From assembly GCA_900169235.1 (NCBI GenBank), contig FWCC01000256.1, forward strand, positions 310,001-374,000: a DNA stretch of 64,000 nucleotides, written 5' to 3'. How positions within the stretch are numbered: the stretch's first letter is position 1; every line of letters begins with the position of its first letter. The notes under the pieces were generated by a model. It was not told the DNA's origin and made no database searches. It worked only from the letters and a program-made list of their open reading frames with translations. The translations under genes were made by a program, and so were the position numbers. Shown here in pieces: positions 22,271 through 33,486 of this stretch. Origin of the DNA: Zarea fungicola. Its lineage: Eukaryota > Ascomycota > Sordariomycetes > Hypocreales > Cordycipitaceae.

Positions 22271-25091
22271 ATGCCCTCGTATCTCGCCAATGACAACGAG
22301 CCTGTAGATTCCGCAGATATCGACTTTCTCCAGCTGGGCCACCAAGACAAGTTTGGGCTCGTGTCGGACAAGATATCGGCCCATGCCCATGTCCTGGATC
22401 GATCTCGATCTGGTCATAGGACTGCAAGCTTTGATGAGACTTCATTAATATCTACCCATGATTCCGAAGCTTCTGGCACACATCTAGCAATGGCAAACGA
22501 AAACGGCAACGGCACTCGGCCAACTAGCATGAACTCATACAATGACGACCCGCTCGACACATATTTCGTCGACGCCCCCAATGGCCTCCCCAACGGTAAG
22601 ATTACGCTTCCTGATCGGACAGCACCCCAAATACCGACGGAAAATGGACACCCGCGTCAAAACGGCACCGTCAAGGAATACCACCAAGTACCTCCTGCTC
22701 CCCAGCATCAGCCCCCGGAGCCTCCGACACAGCTTGCATCGACCACCTCGCCAAATCACGACAAGCAACCACCTGCATCAGTCGAAAATGGGTTTGCTCA
22801 AGATGCTCAAGATGTGGCTACAGAGTCACACTCTGGTCCAGCACACCAACCAAATGAGCTGCTTCCTCCAAAGCCCTCTGTGCATCGTTTCTCCTCGCCT
22901 CCCGCATACCAGCCGGGCAATACCTCACTAAACTCATCTCCATCTGGACATCTTCTACCACCCAATCAGCCGCCTGTCTTGAAGCAGCGACATACCCTTG
23001 AATTGACTAAACCCGGCCGCCAATCTAAAGATGGACAGGATACTGCTGTGGCTACTGGCCGGTTTTCGCCAACATCCGCCGCCTCAGGGGCACGACGCGC
23101 ATCCATGAACTTGGGCCGTAGGGGAACCCGTTCAGGAATTATGGATTTGCCCCGAGATGAGGTGGCTCGAGACGAAGATGCCACTAGGTGGGCAGATGCC
23201 ATCCGACAAAAGCGAGCCAGCAAGCGGAGGCGTAAGGAGGAGGAGGACGACGATCGTGTTCTAGTCGGCACAAAGGTTGATGAGAGCCACGCCAACTGGG
23301 TCACGGCCTATAACATGTTAACTGGTATTCGCGTTTCTGTCTCACGAACAAACGCAAAGCTCGACCGCGAACTCTCGGACGTCGACTTTGAAGCGAAACA
23401 AAAGTCTACGTTTGACATGTGAGTCTCCTATCATGCTTGTATTTCGTGACTGACATACACTAATCATCTGTACCAGCACTGGAAACGAACTGGTGCCCTC
23501 GGCCAAGTATGATTTCAAATTCAAAGATTACGCGCCTTGGATATTCCGGCGCCTGCGCTCTTTATTTCGCCTCGATCCTGCTGACTACCTCATGTCACTC
23601 ACTGGCAAATATATACTGTCTGAGCTTGGCTCACCGGGGAAAAGTGGCAGCTTCTTTTACTTTTCCAGGGATTACAAGTACATCATTAAAACTATTCACC
23701 ATTCCGAGCATAAATTCTTGAGGAAAATCCTCAAAGACTACTACACTCACGTCCAGGAAAACCCCAATACCCTCTTATCGCAGTTCTACGGATTGCACCG
23801 CGTGAAGATGCCCTATGGCAAGAAGATTCACTTTGTGGTCATGAACAATTTGTTTCCTCCCCATCGCGATATCCACGCCACATTTGATCTAAAGGGCTCA
23901 ACTGTCGGCCGAGACTACAAAGAGGAGGACCTGGAACAGAATCCGAGGGCTACCTTGAAGGACCTCAACTGGTTGCGCAGGAAACGGCATCTTGAGTTGG
24001 GAATTCAGAAAAAGAGAATGTTCCTGGAACAGCTTCGCAAGGACGTCGTTCTTTTGAAACGACTTCAAATCATGGACTACTCTCTGCTTATCGGCGTCCA
24101 TGATCTATCTCGAGGGAATGATGAAAACCTGCGTGACAAGACTTTGCAAGTCTTCAACCCAGGCCGCGAGATGTCGGCAGACGAAGACCCGCAAATGGGG
24201 CTGCACCGAACGCCATCCAAGCTCGAGACGGCACGGAAGGCCCGCGAGCTGCGCCAAATGATACGGCAAGAGCGGCCAGTGCCAATAAGCCAGGCCATTG
24301 ACAGGATGCCCAATGAGCTTGGTGAGAGCCACAGTCGTCCAGGGTTCGTCTTCAACCAAGACAATGGTGGATTCCAAGCAACTCACGAGAATAACGATCC
24401 CGCTGAAGAAATTTATTACCTCGGTGTCATCGATTGCCTAACCCACTACGGTATGATTAAGAAGATTGAGCATTTTTGGAAGGGACTTTCCAGCGACAGG
24501 ACACAAATCTCTGCCCTGCCTCCAGATCAATATGGGGATCGCTTCTTCAACTTTGTAGAAGGAATCACCATGTCGAGCGAGGAGGCACAGAGAGAGGAAA
24601 TTCGACGCGAACAAGAAGCCATGGACGCACGCCAATCTACAGAGGAACGCACTGGCAAACATAAGCACTCGATCCCACCAATGCCAACACACCTTCCACC
24701 GGTTCCACCTGGCGCAACTGAGCATCAGGCAGCCAAGGATACGATTGATAGGGCTGCTAGAGAGGCGCAAAAAAGGCCGAGCGACGAACCAAACCCGCCA
24801 GAGAGAACGCTAAAGACTGTTTCGATGCCGTTGGACAACCGTCACTCTGGGCAGCAGGATCGTGTTTTGCCTGTGGTGGAAGAGTTAGGCGAGAGCAGCC
24901 GCGACGATAATGACAGCTATGACAGGCAAGACAGCATGTCCGCGCCGACGAGAGAAGCACCCGCACCGCCAAACCACGACAATGGAACAGCCAGTTTCAA
25001 CCGAACACGCGCGTACAGTCGGGGAAGCCTTGACAAGGAGCTTCCACCTCTTCCACAGGATGCAGTGAATCACCGTAGCGGAGCGGCTTAG
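22271..25091 (+). CDS. mss4: Phosphatidylinositol-4-phosphate 5-kinase, Mss4 type (two exons)
   Basis: Makes PI(4,5)P2 from PI4P at the plasma membrane, supporting actin organisation, endocytosis and polar growth. Exon 1 is 22271-23418 and exon 2 is 23477-25091. The 58-bp intron has a GTGAGT donor and a TACCAG acceptor; joining AT + C restores the conserved FDITGNEL. The product is 920 aa. Residues 1 to about 310 are low-complexity (Pro, Ser, Asn, Gln) and probably disordered. The kinase region runs from about residue 340 to 725, with the glycine loop GSPGKSGSFF (about 434), the ATP lysine in YKYIIKT, FDLKGSTVGR (about 519), the catalytic MDYSLLIGVHD (about 582), and the activation-loop substrate-specificity segment YYLGVIDCLTHYGMIKKIEHFWK (about 696) containing the Lys-Lys pair. 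A second disordered tail follows (about 725-920). This layout matches fungal Mss4/its3 proteins. Confidence 0.95.
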
Positions 25092-26103
25092 GCACTCGCA
25101 ACGTTTCGATACATATTTCCAAGGCCGACCGACCCGTGACTGAGGTCTTTCCTCATTTTACAGCTGTTTGAAATCGGATTCCTGGATCGATGCTATCCTT
25201 ATCATGTATGAAGAGAAGAAGGGTTATTGAAGATGAAGATGAAGCGATACTGCATTTCATGGACCTGCTTTTTTGATATTATTATTTCCCGACCGATGTT
25301 TGAATCTTGTCATTATTTCCTGCGAGCGATTCTCACGCACATCCACGAGACGTGCCTAAGACCTGAGCAAGATTGATTTCCAGCCTCTGAACAGATTTTC
25401 CCCTTTGGCCGTCTGCTTCACTGTTTCATTTATTTTCTTTCGTTACAAGAGACATGGAATGATACCACCACCATTGCATTGCGAGTAGTTTCTATCGTCT
25501 GTACTTTTTTTCTTGCTTTCTCTTTTCCTCGCCACCTTTTCTTGTTTTCTTCTATTTGGTTTAATTTGGCAGTCTTGCTGTTTTCCTCTGCGACAATTGG
25601 CATTTGTTTTTCTGTGGGGGTTGTTCTCTTTTCTTTTTTTTTTTTCTTTTTTTTACAAGTATTAGTCTTAGAAATAGTGAGTTTTTTTTTTAGAGGGGGG
25701 GATGGGACAGAAGAAAGCTCAATATTGAGAACGTCAGTCCGTGGATTTGTTGTCCAAGCTGTGTACTTCAGTGTAAGTATGTGCGCGCGTTGCTATCTAT
25801 AGAAGCAGCGCCAGGCAAGACAATATAAAGAGTTGACCGAGTACAATTTTTTTCTGTGAATGGGCTGGGATCGATCATGTTTTGTACGAAGTTTAAGAGT
25901 GAGATTTGATTTATTACTTGAATATGCCATAACTTTGGGCAGTTAATATACAAGATGTTGCTTCAGCATTCAACATCCATCATAGTAGTACATGCTCATA
26001 CAGACTCTGCCGTCTCCTTTTGATCTCCTTCGCGTTGCAATTTGTCTTTTGTGCATCTTCCCATCCATCCCATATTTCTCCTTGTATTTGTGCTTCTGCT
26101 TGT
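25092..26103. other. Convergent 3' spacer
   Basis: About 1 kb between the ends of the PIP5K gene (plus) and COA6 (minus). It contains pyrimidine- and T-rich runs (about 25500-25700) and presumably both 3' untranslated regions. No supported gene. Confidence 0.55.
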
Positions 26104-26529
26104 TCACCCCCTCTTCTTGTTCAGCATGGCCTGAATATCCTCCTTGGTTGCCTGTCCCTTTTGCCCGGCGCCCGAAATATTGCCGCCGCCCGCAAAGGTC
26201 GATGTCACTGGCGCTTCAATAGCCCCCTCTCGTTGCAGCTCCTCGATGCGCCTCCGCTTCTGAATATCTGCGACGCGCCACTGCTTGAAGTACTTTACCC
26301 ACGCGGCGGCGCAGTCCCGCTCAAACTGCGCTGAGGCCTCGGGGCATTTTTTCGCGGCCGCCGACGCACCGGGCTCCCGGGATGCGTCAATGATGTTGTT
26401 TGCGTCGAGGCAGCCATAGTAGGCGTCGCGGGCGGCCCAGCAGACGGCGCGCTCGGTGCGGGTTGGGATGGCGGCGCCGCTGCGGATCTCGTCGCTGCGG
26501 GTGGTCGATGTGAATGGTAGCCAGCCCAT
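26104..26529 (-). CDS. coa6: Cytochrome c oxidase assembly factor Coa6
   Basis: Small twin-cysteine protein of the mitochondrial intermembrane space that helps copper delivery to the CuA site of COX2 during complex IV assembly. Single exon, 141 aa. The COX6B-like fold is visible: Cys30-X9-Cys40 (VCWAARDAYYGCLD) and Cys62-X10-Cys73 (KCPEASAQFERDCA), the CX9C/CX10C pattern specific to Coa6 and not the CX9C pair of other family members. Between them is NNIIDAS, and after them AAAWVKYFKQWRVADIQKRRR, both typical of Coa6. There is no cleavable presequence, as expected for import by Mia40. The start codon lies 30 bp from a (GT)n tract, so the leader is very repeat-rich. The gene is divergent from sys1. 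Confidence 0.93.
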   Translation of the reverse strand: MGWLPFTSTTRSDEIRSGAAIPTRTERAVCWAARDAYYGCLDANNIIDASREPGASAAAKKCPEASAQFERDCAAAWVKYFKQWRVADIQKRRRIEELQREGAIEAPVTSTFAGGGNISGAGQKGQATKEDIQAMLNKKRG

Positions 26530-27401
26530 TTCGGTTTTTTATAAATGTGTATGTGCGTGCGTGTGTGTGTGTGTGTGTGTCCTTTGGGTAGTCGAGGACA
26601 GAGCTCTGGAGGACGGATCTTTCGAACCGGGCTGTATTTCCTCTTGTCTGACTGCTTGGGATGACTGGGTAGATTCAACTTTGGGAGCAGTGTAGTTACT
26701 GCACTTAATTGTGGGGATAGAGAGAGAGAAAGCGATAAAAATAAAAATAAAATGAATTGATCTTATACAGCTGTCGATTTGATGGAGGTAGAACTTCGTT
26801 TCGTCATAGTCAGGAAGCTTGCCTTGCTGCGTTCCCACTCGGAAAAGAACCTGGCAGAATCCGAGGGCGGTCAAGCGGATTCAGCGCTCCAAGCCTCTTG
26901 CAGTGTGGCTGGTGTCTTGAAGCAACCTGGCCCGTCCCAGCACCAAGGAAACTCCTGATCCCCGGCATCTCCCCGTCTTATAGATCACGGGAACCCGCGC
27001 GCAGTGCGTACCGCAAGGCAAACCCATTTTGTTGCCACCATTTTCCGTCGTTTAATTCAAACATCTTTTTGCGAGCCGTTCTCTCGTCTCTTACTCATTG
27101 TATGTTCCAGCTGCACTATTGTGTAATACTTTACTCCTGCACAGCATCAGGCTTATTAACACTTTACAAGTTCCTGAGGCCAGTTGCCCAGCCACCTTCT
27201 AGGAAGCAACCTACCGACTCTTAACCAACGATCTACAGCCCACCAGGCAGCCTTCTTAAGATGCACAGGGCATAGAAAACGCCTCCGAAAACACGACAAG
27301 ACAAGTCAAGGAGGTGCTCTGTCTACTATCAACTCGACGCAACTGACGAAAAAAAAAAGCCAACCCCCCTGAGTACATCCCTCGAAGCACATACCAAAAT
27401 C
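26530..27401. promoter_or_regulatory. Divergent coa6/sys1 promoter region
   Basis: This 872-bp spacer lies between the start codons of coa6 (minus) and sys1 (plus), so both promoters must be here unless the leaders contain introns. It includes the (GT)n tract next to coa6. Open frames inside it are short and not credible. Confidence 0.5.
26546..26580. repeat. GT/CA microsatellite in the coa6 leader
   Basis: An interrupted GT-rich stretch becomes a pure (GT)n from about 26559 to 26580. On the coa6 sense strand it is a CA repeat ending about 30 bp before the start codon, so it is probably transcribed as 5' leader. Confidence 0.85.
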
Positions 27402-28195
27402 ATGGTTCGAAGACGCAGACCTCCCAGGGCCGGCGCCCTCAACGAGCTCCAGCCCTTGCGTACCGCGGCGCAGATTGGCATCCTCCAGCTCCTCTTCTAT
27501 GTCGTCGCCCTCGTCCTTATTGTATTCACGTCGCTCGTTGCCGGCCAGCCCTTTGGCCTGGACCTTCTCCTGGGCTGGGATGCCGTCCGTGGCGACACGA
27601 CGCAGGGCTGGCTCATGGCCTTTGTCTGGCTATTTGACGGTGGCTTTTGCATGTAAGAATTTTTTTTTGGTTTAATCTCCCTCCCCATGTCATCAAACTT
27701 CACTCTCTCTGTCTCTCCTGCGTGAATCAAAATCTCTAATGATGCCCAAAAAATCACAGGTCCGTCGCCATTGTTCTTCTCATTGCGCGCAGCAAGCTCG
27801 TCCCTGACTTCGCCCTTACGGTTCAACTCCTCCACCTCATCGTCGTCATGCTCTACACGCGCTCCCTCCCGCGCCACTCCATGTGGTGGCTCACCATGCT
27901 CGCGTCATCCGCTGTCGCCGTCGGACTGGCCACCTGGGGGTGCCGGTACCGCGAGCTCCAGCCCGTCTTCTTTGGCGGGCGCATTCTCGGGGCGGGGGAT
28001 GGCGGCGCGTCATCTGCTGCACGGGCGAGCTCGCCGCCGCCGCCTACTCCAGGTGCTGGTGATGCAGACCTGGAAGCCGGCCACGGACCGGACGGGGATG
28101 ATGCCACTGGCTTTGTACATGGCGGGCGTGGGAAAGGACGGGGCAGGGATGGGCAGGGCGAGTATGAGATGGTGCAAATGAAGAATAGTTCATAG
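27402..28195 (+). CDS. sys1: Golgi membrane protein Sys1 (two exons)
   Basis: Polytopic membrane protein that recruits the Arl3/ARFRP1 GTPase to the late Golgi and so supports endosome-to-Golgi transport. Exon 1 is 27402-27652 and exon 2 is 27760-28195. The 107-bp intron runs GTAAGA...TCACAG, and joining AT + G gives an in-frame Met. The product is 228 aa. Four hydrophobic segments are visible: GILQLLFYVVALVLIVF; then TTQGWLMAFVWLFDGGFCMSVAIVLL across the junction; FALTVQLLHLIVVMLYT; and MWWLTMLASSAVAVGLAT. The family signature DFALTVQLLHL...YTRSLPRHSMWW and the following TWGCRYRELQPVFFGG are clear. The C-terminal tail (about residues 160-228) is Gly-, Ala- and Pro-rich and probably cytosolic. 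The gene is convergent with cft2. Confidence 0.92.
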
Positions 28196-28692
28196 AAGCA
28201 TTTTCTTGCACACATGTGGAAGAGGGTGACTCTTCTGTTTTTTACTTTTTACAACTGGGTTTGAAACAGCGTTGCATTGCTTGGGGCGTTTTAACTCTTT
28301 TTTTTCTGGGGGACATTCGGCGTTGTCCAGAATCTTGGCTTTCTTACATCACTCGACATTGGTAGTCGAGCCGTTCTTGAATTTTGTATCCGTAATAGAG
28401 AGCTTTTAGAGCTGTGCGATCAACGGTTGGATACGAACTGTATCTATTTTGCTTTTCCCTGACTATGGACTGTCCTCATACGTTATTATGACTGTTTACA
28501 AAGAATCAAGTGGACAAATGACGTGAAGAATATCGGTTAAGTGTAAAAAATAAAAATTGAATATAGCTTTAAAAAGTTCGCATGACATCGTCATTTTGTT
28601 CTTTCGCAACGTCTACTTGTAATTCCCTTCCCAATCATAAAAATACATGCCCCCAAGGAAAAAAATTAGAAATCCATTCGTTCTCTTTATTT
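28196..28692. other. Convergent 3' spacer between sys1 and cft2
   Basis: About 500 bp, AT-rich, between two genes that end toward each other. It should carry both 3' untranslated regions and polyadenylation signals. No gene was seen. Confidence 0.6.
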
Positions 28693-31600
28693 TTATGCCC
28701 CAGCAACGACTGCCAAATTATCATAAATCGCCCTCTTCACCTCATGCAGCGTGCTCCTGCGGCCAGCCACTGGCAACCCGACGCTCTCCACCTCGATCTG
28801 GCCTTCGACCGACTTGCGCACCACCACAGCGCCATCCACCACCAGCATACCCTCGCCGCGAAACTCGGCCGCATGCCCGGAGCCTTGCATCGCGCGGCGC
28901 AGATCCGCAAGACGTAAATCGCCAACATGAAGCGGCTGGGCGGCGGTACGAGCCACGGCAGCGAGATGAGCGCTCACAATATCCAGTGTAGGCATGGATG
29001 TGGTCTGGAGACCTGCTGTAGCTGCTGCTGTTGGCGTCGTTGTGGTGAGCGCAAGCGAGTCACTCGTCTTCTGGCGCTTGTTGGCTGTATCGTCATCGTC
29101 CTCGTCTGCTTCAGCTTTAACACCGTCCATTGCAGATGTGGCTACAGCGGCGGTTGCAGCGGCAAAAAGCTGGCCAGAGACTGTGACAATGCCGAGGCCG
29201 CGAACGCTTTGCCACTTTAGCTTCTTAACAAGCGAGTCGGCGAGCTTGACGACCCATGCACTCGTATCAACGCTGGCATCTACAACAGTGCCCACCTCTG
29301 GGGTGTATACATCGCCGGCGTTGCTGCCTGCGCCCTTTTCAACGCCGCCTGCGGCGGCTGCGCCGAGAATAGTACGGCAGTCATGTGCTAGGGCGAGTGT
29401 CTCCTCGCGCGTGCCTGCAATGAGAATGAGCTTCCGCGGCTGGATGAGCGGGATCAGCATATTGAGACTGCGCTTGTCGTGTAGACCACCGAATTCGACA
29501 TAGGCAATCCGTAAATTGACAGAAACCTGTTTTGTAGTGTAGATAAGCTTGCACGGCCCTTCAGGCTCACTAGGCTCAGTGTCCTCTGCAGCATCCAGCT
29601 GGTCCGGCTCGAAGCCGTCTTGGAAGCCCGTCGTATTACCGTCTTCGCCCCCATCGCCCGCGAACGCATCGCCAGCAGCGGAGCCCCGGCTCAGCTGAGG
29701 CTTCTTTGCGTTGGCGCCCAGACCTTGGACGTCGTCCCATTTGCGCTTCTTGCCGACGTTTTCATCTTCATCGTCTGCAGCGTTGGCAGCCCCATCAACG
29801 GCTTCCTCTTCCTTTTCTTCTGCGCGGAGGTAGTCTTCTGGGCGAATCAGCTCGCCAAAGTCATCATTGCGCTTTCGGCGAACGGTGATGGGGAATGACC
29901 GCTCGCGACCGCGCTTTCCGCGTGAGTCGAAATCGTAGACACCTTTTTTTTTTATGAGGATGCTGATGCCGAGATCTTCGTCTTTGAGGACTACATTTTT
30001 GCGACCGGCCTGGCCAAGAGCTGCCGAAACTGTTAGGGCTTTGCCTTGTTGCTGCCCGTCTTCATCTTCGGAGTCCGAGGACGACTCGGAGGAGACGTCG
30101 TCCACTACATCGGCGGATGCCTCCATGCCATCGGCGCCGACGGTTTGTTGTGTAGCCTGGAGCTGCCGTTGCGTAACAAGCCATTGCTGGTATACTGTGA
30201 GCTCGTCGCCTTCTAAGGGCTCCCGCTTGGCATCCCGGATCTCGAGATCATAACCACCGGCATTCACGTATTCTATGGAGTCGCCAGCAGCGGAGTGTTC
30301 TGTCGAGACTCCGTCCTTGCGTTCTTTCCACAGGTTCCATAGAGTTCTCGCAATTGACGGCCCGTCTTCTTTCGCCAGACCAGGTTTGTCTGTGAGGATA
30401 ACGACCGTCGTGGGATCCGACGCTAGGCCCGTGAGTAGGTCTTTTGAGAACCCCCAGTCCATGCTGGTGTCACTGGCGAGAATTACGCGCCCTCGCGACT
30501 CGCCACTGTTTTCTGTTGTCGTGAGAAGCTTCGCTATCTGTGCTTTGCGATCGAGCAGGCGCATGAATCGAAAGTCAAATGGGCCGCCGACCTTTTTATC
30601 GCTGCTTCCATTTGTTTTCTTTTGTACTTCAGCAAAAGCCTCAAACTCTTGCACAATACTGTCGTCCATCCACTCTAGCATGCTTCGCGCATATCGCATC
30701 GTGCTTGACATATTGCGGCCGGCAAGGTATAGTTTCGCTGCTTTGAGAATGCCATCTGGCGAGCCGGCATCCGTTCGCCAGGCATGCTCGAGCAGGTAGG
30801 CAAGCTCAAGCACGCGCGCGCTGGAGTCCACAGGGATCAGGACGGTGCCACCTTTTGTGACGGTGGCTTTGATGGTGTCGAGCAGCTGCTCGTCGCGCTT
30901 CGCACGACCACCCGCCTGCGCATTCCGCTCGGCGCCGCGGCTGCTACAGATGAGCGCCGTCGGCTTGCGTAGCTGCTCAATTACCTGTGCGCCGCCGCCG
31001 CCTGCACCACCCAACCATGCCGCCCCAGCAAACACATTCTCCCTCGCCTGGTTCCAATCGACGGCGTAAACGATGGACTCGAGGCCGTGCTGAATGTGCC
31101 ATATCGTGCCACCGAGCGTATGGCCCGAGTTGTACGCCGTAATTGTGAGGCCGTTGAGAGGCGGAGAAAAGGGCGACGGCAGCGGCTGGTGCGGCTGCGA
31201 GTATTTGAGGGGCTGGATGAGGGAAAAGTAGCGCGCAATCTCCTCGAACGTTGGCGATTGCAGGAGCAGATTCTGGGCCGCTGCCGCCGTTTGCGCGTAT
31301 GCGTAGGCGGACTCGGAGAGAGAAGAGTGCGGAATTGTGGTAGCCGCGGCAGGCGTTGATGAGTATAGGTCCTGGGTGAGGGTGCGGCCGAGGTCGATAA
31401 CAGGACGGGTCGCGTAGACGGGGATGCGCGTGAAGAGCGGAATGTTCTTACAGCAGTGTGCGTAGGCAGCGAGATGCGATGTTGTCGCGTGCGTGAGGAG
31501 AATGAGAGAAAGGGTTGGCACTTGTCTACAGGTCGTTCTTGTTAGCATGAAAATTCCAAGGTTGTGGGAGCTCTTTGATTGCGATTTCGTACTTTTCCAG

Positions 31601-31738
31601 CTCCTCGAGCTTGGAGACGTCAAAAGACTCGTCCCACCCAAGGTCTACGAGCACTTTTACGCCGCCATCGAGCTCCAGGAGGGATTGCGAGGCGAGAGAA
31701 TCGGACTGCGCGCCCTGGAGGGAGCAAAATGTGAACAT
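28693..31738 (-). CDS. cft2: Cleavage and polyadenylation factor subunit Cft2/CPSF100 (two exons)
   Basis: Non-catalytic metallo-beta-lactamase/beta-CASP partner of Ysh1/CPSF73 in the nuclear mRNA 3'-end processing complex. Exon 1 is 31738-31593 and exon 2 is 31525-28693. The 67-bp intron has a GTACGA donor, a TGCTAAC branch site and a TGTAG acceptor; joining restores ELEKQVPTLSLILLTHA. The product is 992 aa. The start MFTFCSLQGAQSDS and LLVDLGWDE-type strand are diagnostic. At the place where CPSF73 has its zinc-binding HxHxDH, this protein reads THATTSHLAAY, so the metal site is lost, as is normal for Cft2. Other family blocks: TAYNSGHTLGGTIWHI, VDWNQARENVF, the beta-CASP region (GTVLIPVDSSARVLELAYLLE, ILASDTSMDWGFSKDL), an acidic linker (about residues 520-660), and a C-terminal domain with PRKLILIAGTREE. 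Confidence 0.95.
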
Positions 31739-33474
31739 CGTTGCGATCGGCTGCTAGCCGTCACCAAGGGTGTTGGTGCTGGATAGATTCTACGATTTTT
31801 TTGCTGTCGGCTATTAATGTAGTTCACGACATTGTCTTTGGCAAAATACAATTGCCGCTTGAACGACTAATAGGAGGGAATGGGTGTGGGCAGGCCAAAT
31901 AGAGATGGACGTGACTCGGCTTAAGATGGATCTTGAATTGTGCTTGAGATTAAACATGGCTCATCTACCTGGTCCAGGATGTGTAGGGGCGGAACAACTA
32001 TGCAGCGAAGCCGAATCTACTCTTTTTCACCCAGTCAGCGACATACCCTACACCTGATTATGTGATGTAAACAAGTATCTAGTATGGTACTCGCACTACA
32101 GTTATAAGAAGTAATTGTTCTCTGAATTAATGCTCTCTATAGTATTGATGCCTACCTTTTGTTAGAATTGGTGTAGTGGAACAGAGGACTGTTACAAGAG
32201 AACACGAACGCCTGTCCCTATTAAACCCCTTTCGGATCGGGTCGCAATTGCGAAACTCGGGATTCTTGAAAACAGAATTTTGTCCACTTATACACTGTGT
32301 TTTTTTTTTCATTGTATTTCATGACCTCTTGCTGTAAAGCTGTAAGGACGTTGAACTCGAGAGCTCAGTGACCTGGATGCGCGCCTCATGAAGCTTAGAC
32401 GCTTAAAAGGGAAAGCCACCCGCCGACATTAGAGTAGCCCACAATAAGTATAAAAGCATACCGTTTAAGTGTTTTCCCCTCTCATGCAGGCAGCCGCCTT
32501 ATCAACGGAACCCACGGCACGAAGTTGTCATTCTGTCATGACAAAGTGCCCCATGCCCCGTACCCAACCATAGCCACCTTGCCATTTTCTGGAGAAAGGA
32601 GGGTGGCCTTTGAGTGTGGGCCTCGGATCGGTTCAGACGGCAAGGCTAGCGACGCAACATGACTGCCTCCATGCCATTACAAACAAGGAAAGAGAAAGTA
32701 GTTGCAGGGCTTCAACGTGCTTTGCCGGAGGAAATGGCCCCTCTCCAATAAGGGGAATCCATCACCCCTCCGGCCTAGCTGAGCCGAGGAGAATGAACCT
32801 GGAACTCACAAAAGGCTATCATGCAAGAGACCAAGCAAGGTTTTCATGTACTCGCAGCACCGCAGACCGGACGGCGTGTACATAAGGAAGACAGCTGCGG
32901 CAATCGCCGGAGTCTACTATTGGTCGCCGAGTTCGGCATACCGCACGGCTGACTGTCGGCTCGCGAGTTGATAGCGAGGCGAGAAGAAAGTTGATTGTTC
33001 TTACAACTACGCTTTGTGGACGATGGATGGTGCTGCACGACTGAGTTTGGACTAGATGATTAATGTGACCTCGTATACGAAAAATTTACACGACTACCAA
33101 TGGATTCCATGAGAAAGAAAAAACGCCCGGCAAAGAAGGAGGTGATGTGGTAATGACAAGCTTACCCTTCATTGATTGTGCGCATAATAAGACCACGGGC
33201 TGTAGGCCGGCTTCGGTTGGAATGATCGCAGGATGGCACCACGCGGCGTTCCAGGTCCACAGTAGCTAGACTTGTACGCAATGTGCAGACCTATTTCTTC
33301 TTGTATTCTGCTCTCTTCATAACCAAAGGCACTTTGCTTTTTCTATAGAACCCCTCTCGAGGAACAAGCCTGGCACCCGCAGTCTCTGGATTCTCGAAGC
33401 TGTTACTGGGCTCTTTCGTCCAATAGATGCATGCTGCACCGTATAGAGCAATTGTTGAAGCTTCAACAAGAATA

Positions 33475-33486
33475 CCCCCCCCCCCC
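33475..33486. repeat. Poly-C tract
   Basis: Twelve C in a row within the gene desert. Low-complexity only. Confidence 0.9.
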
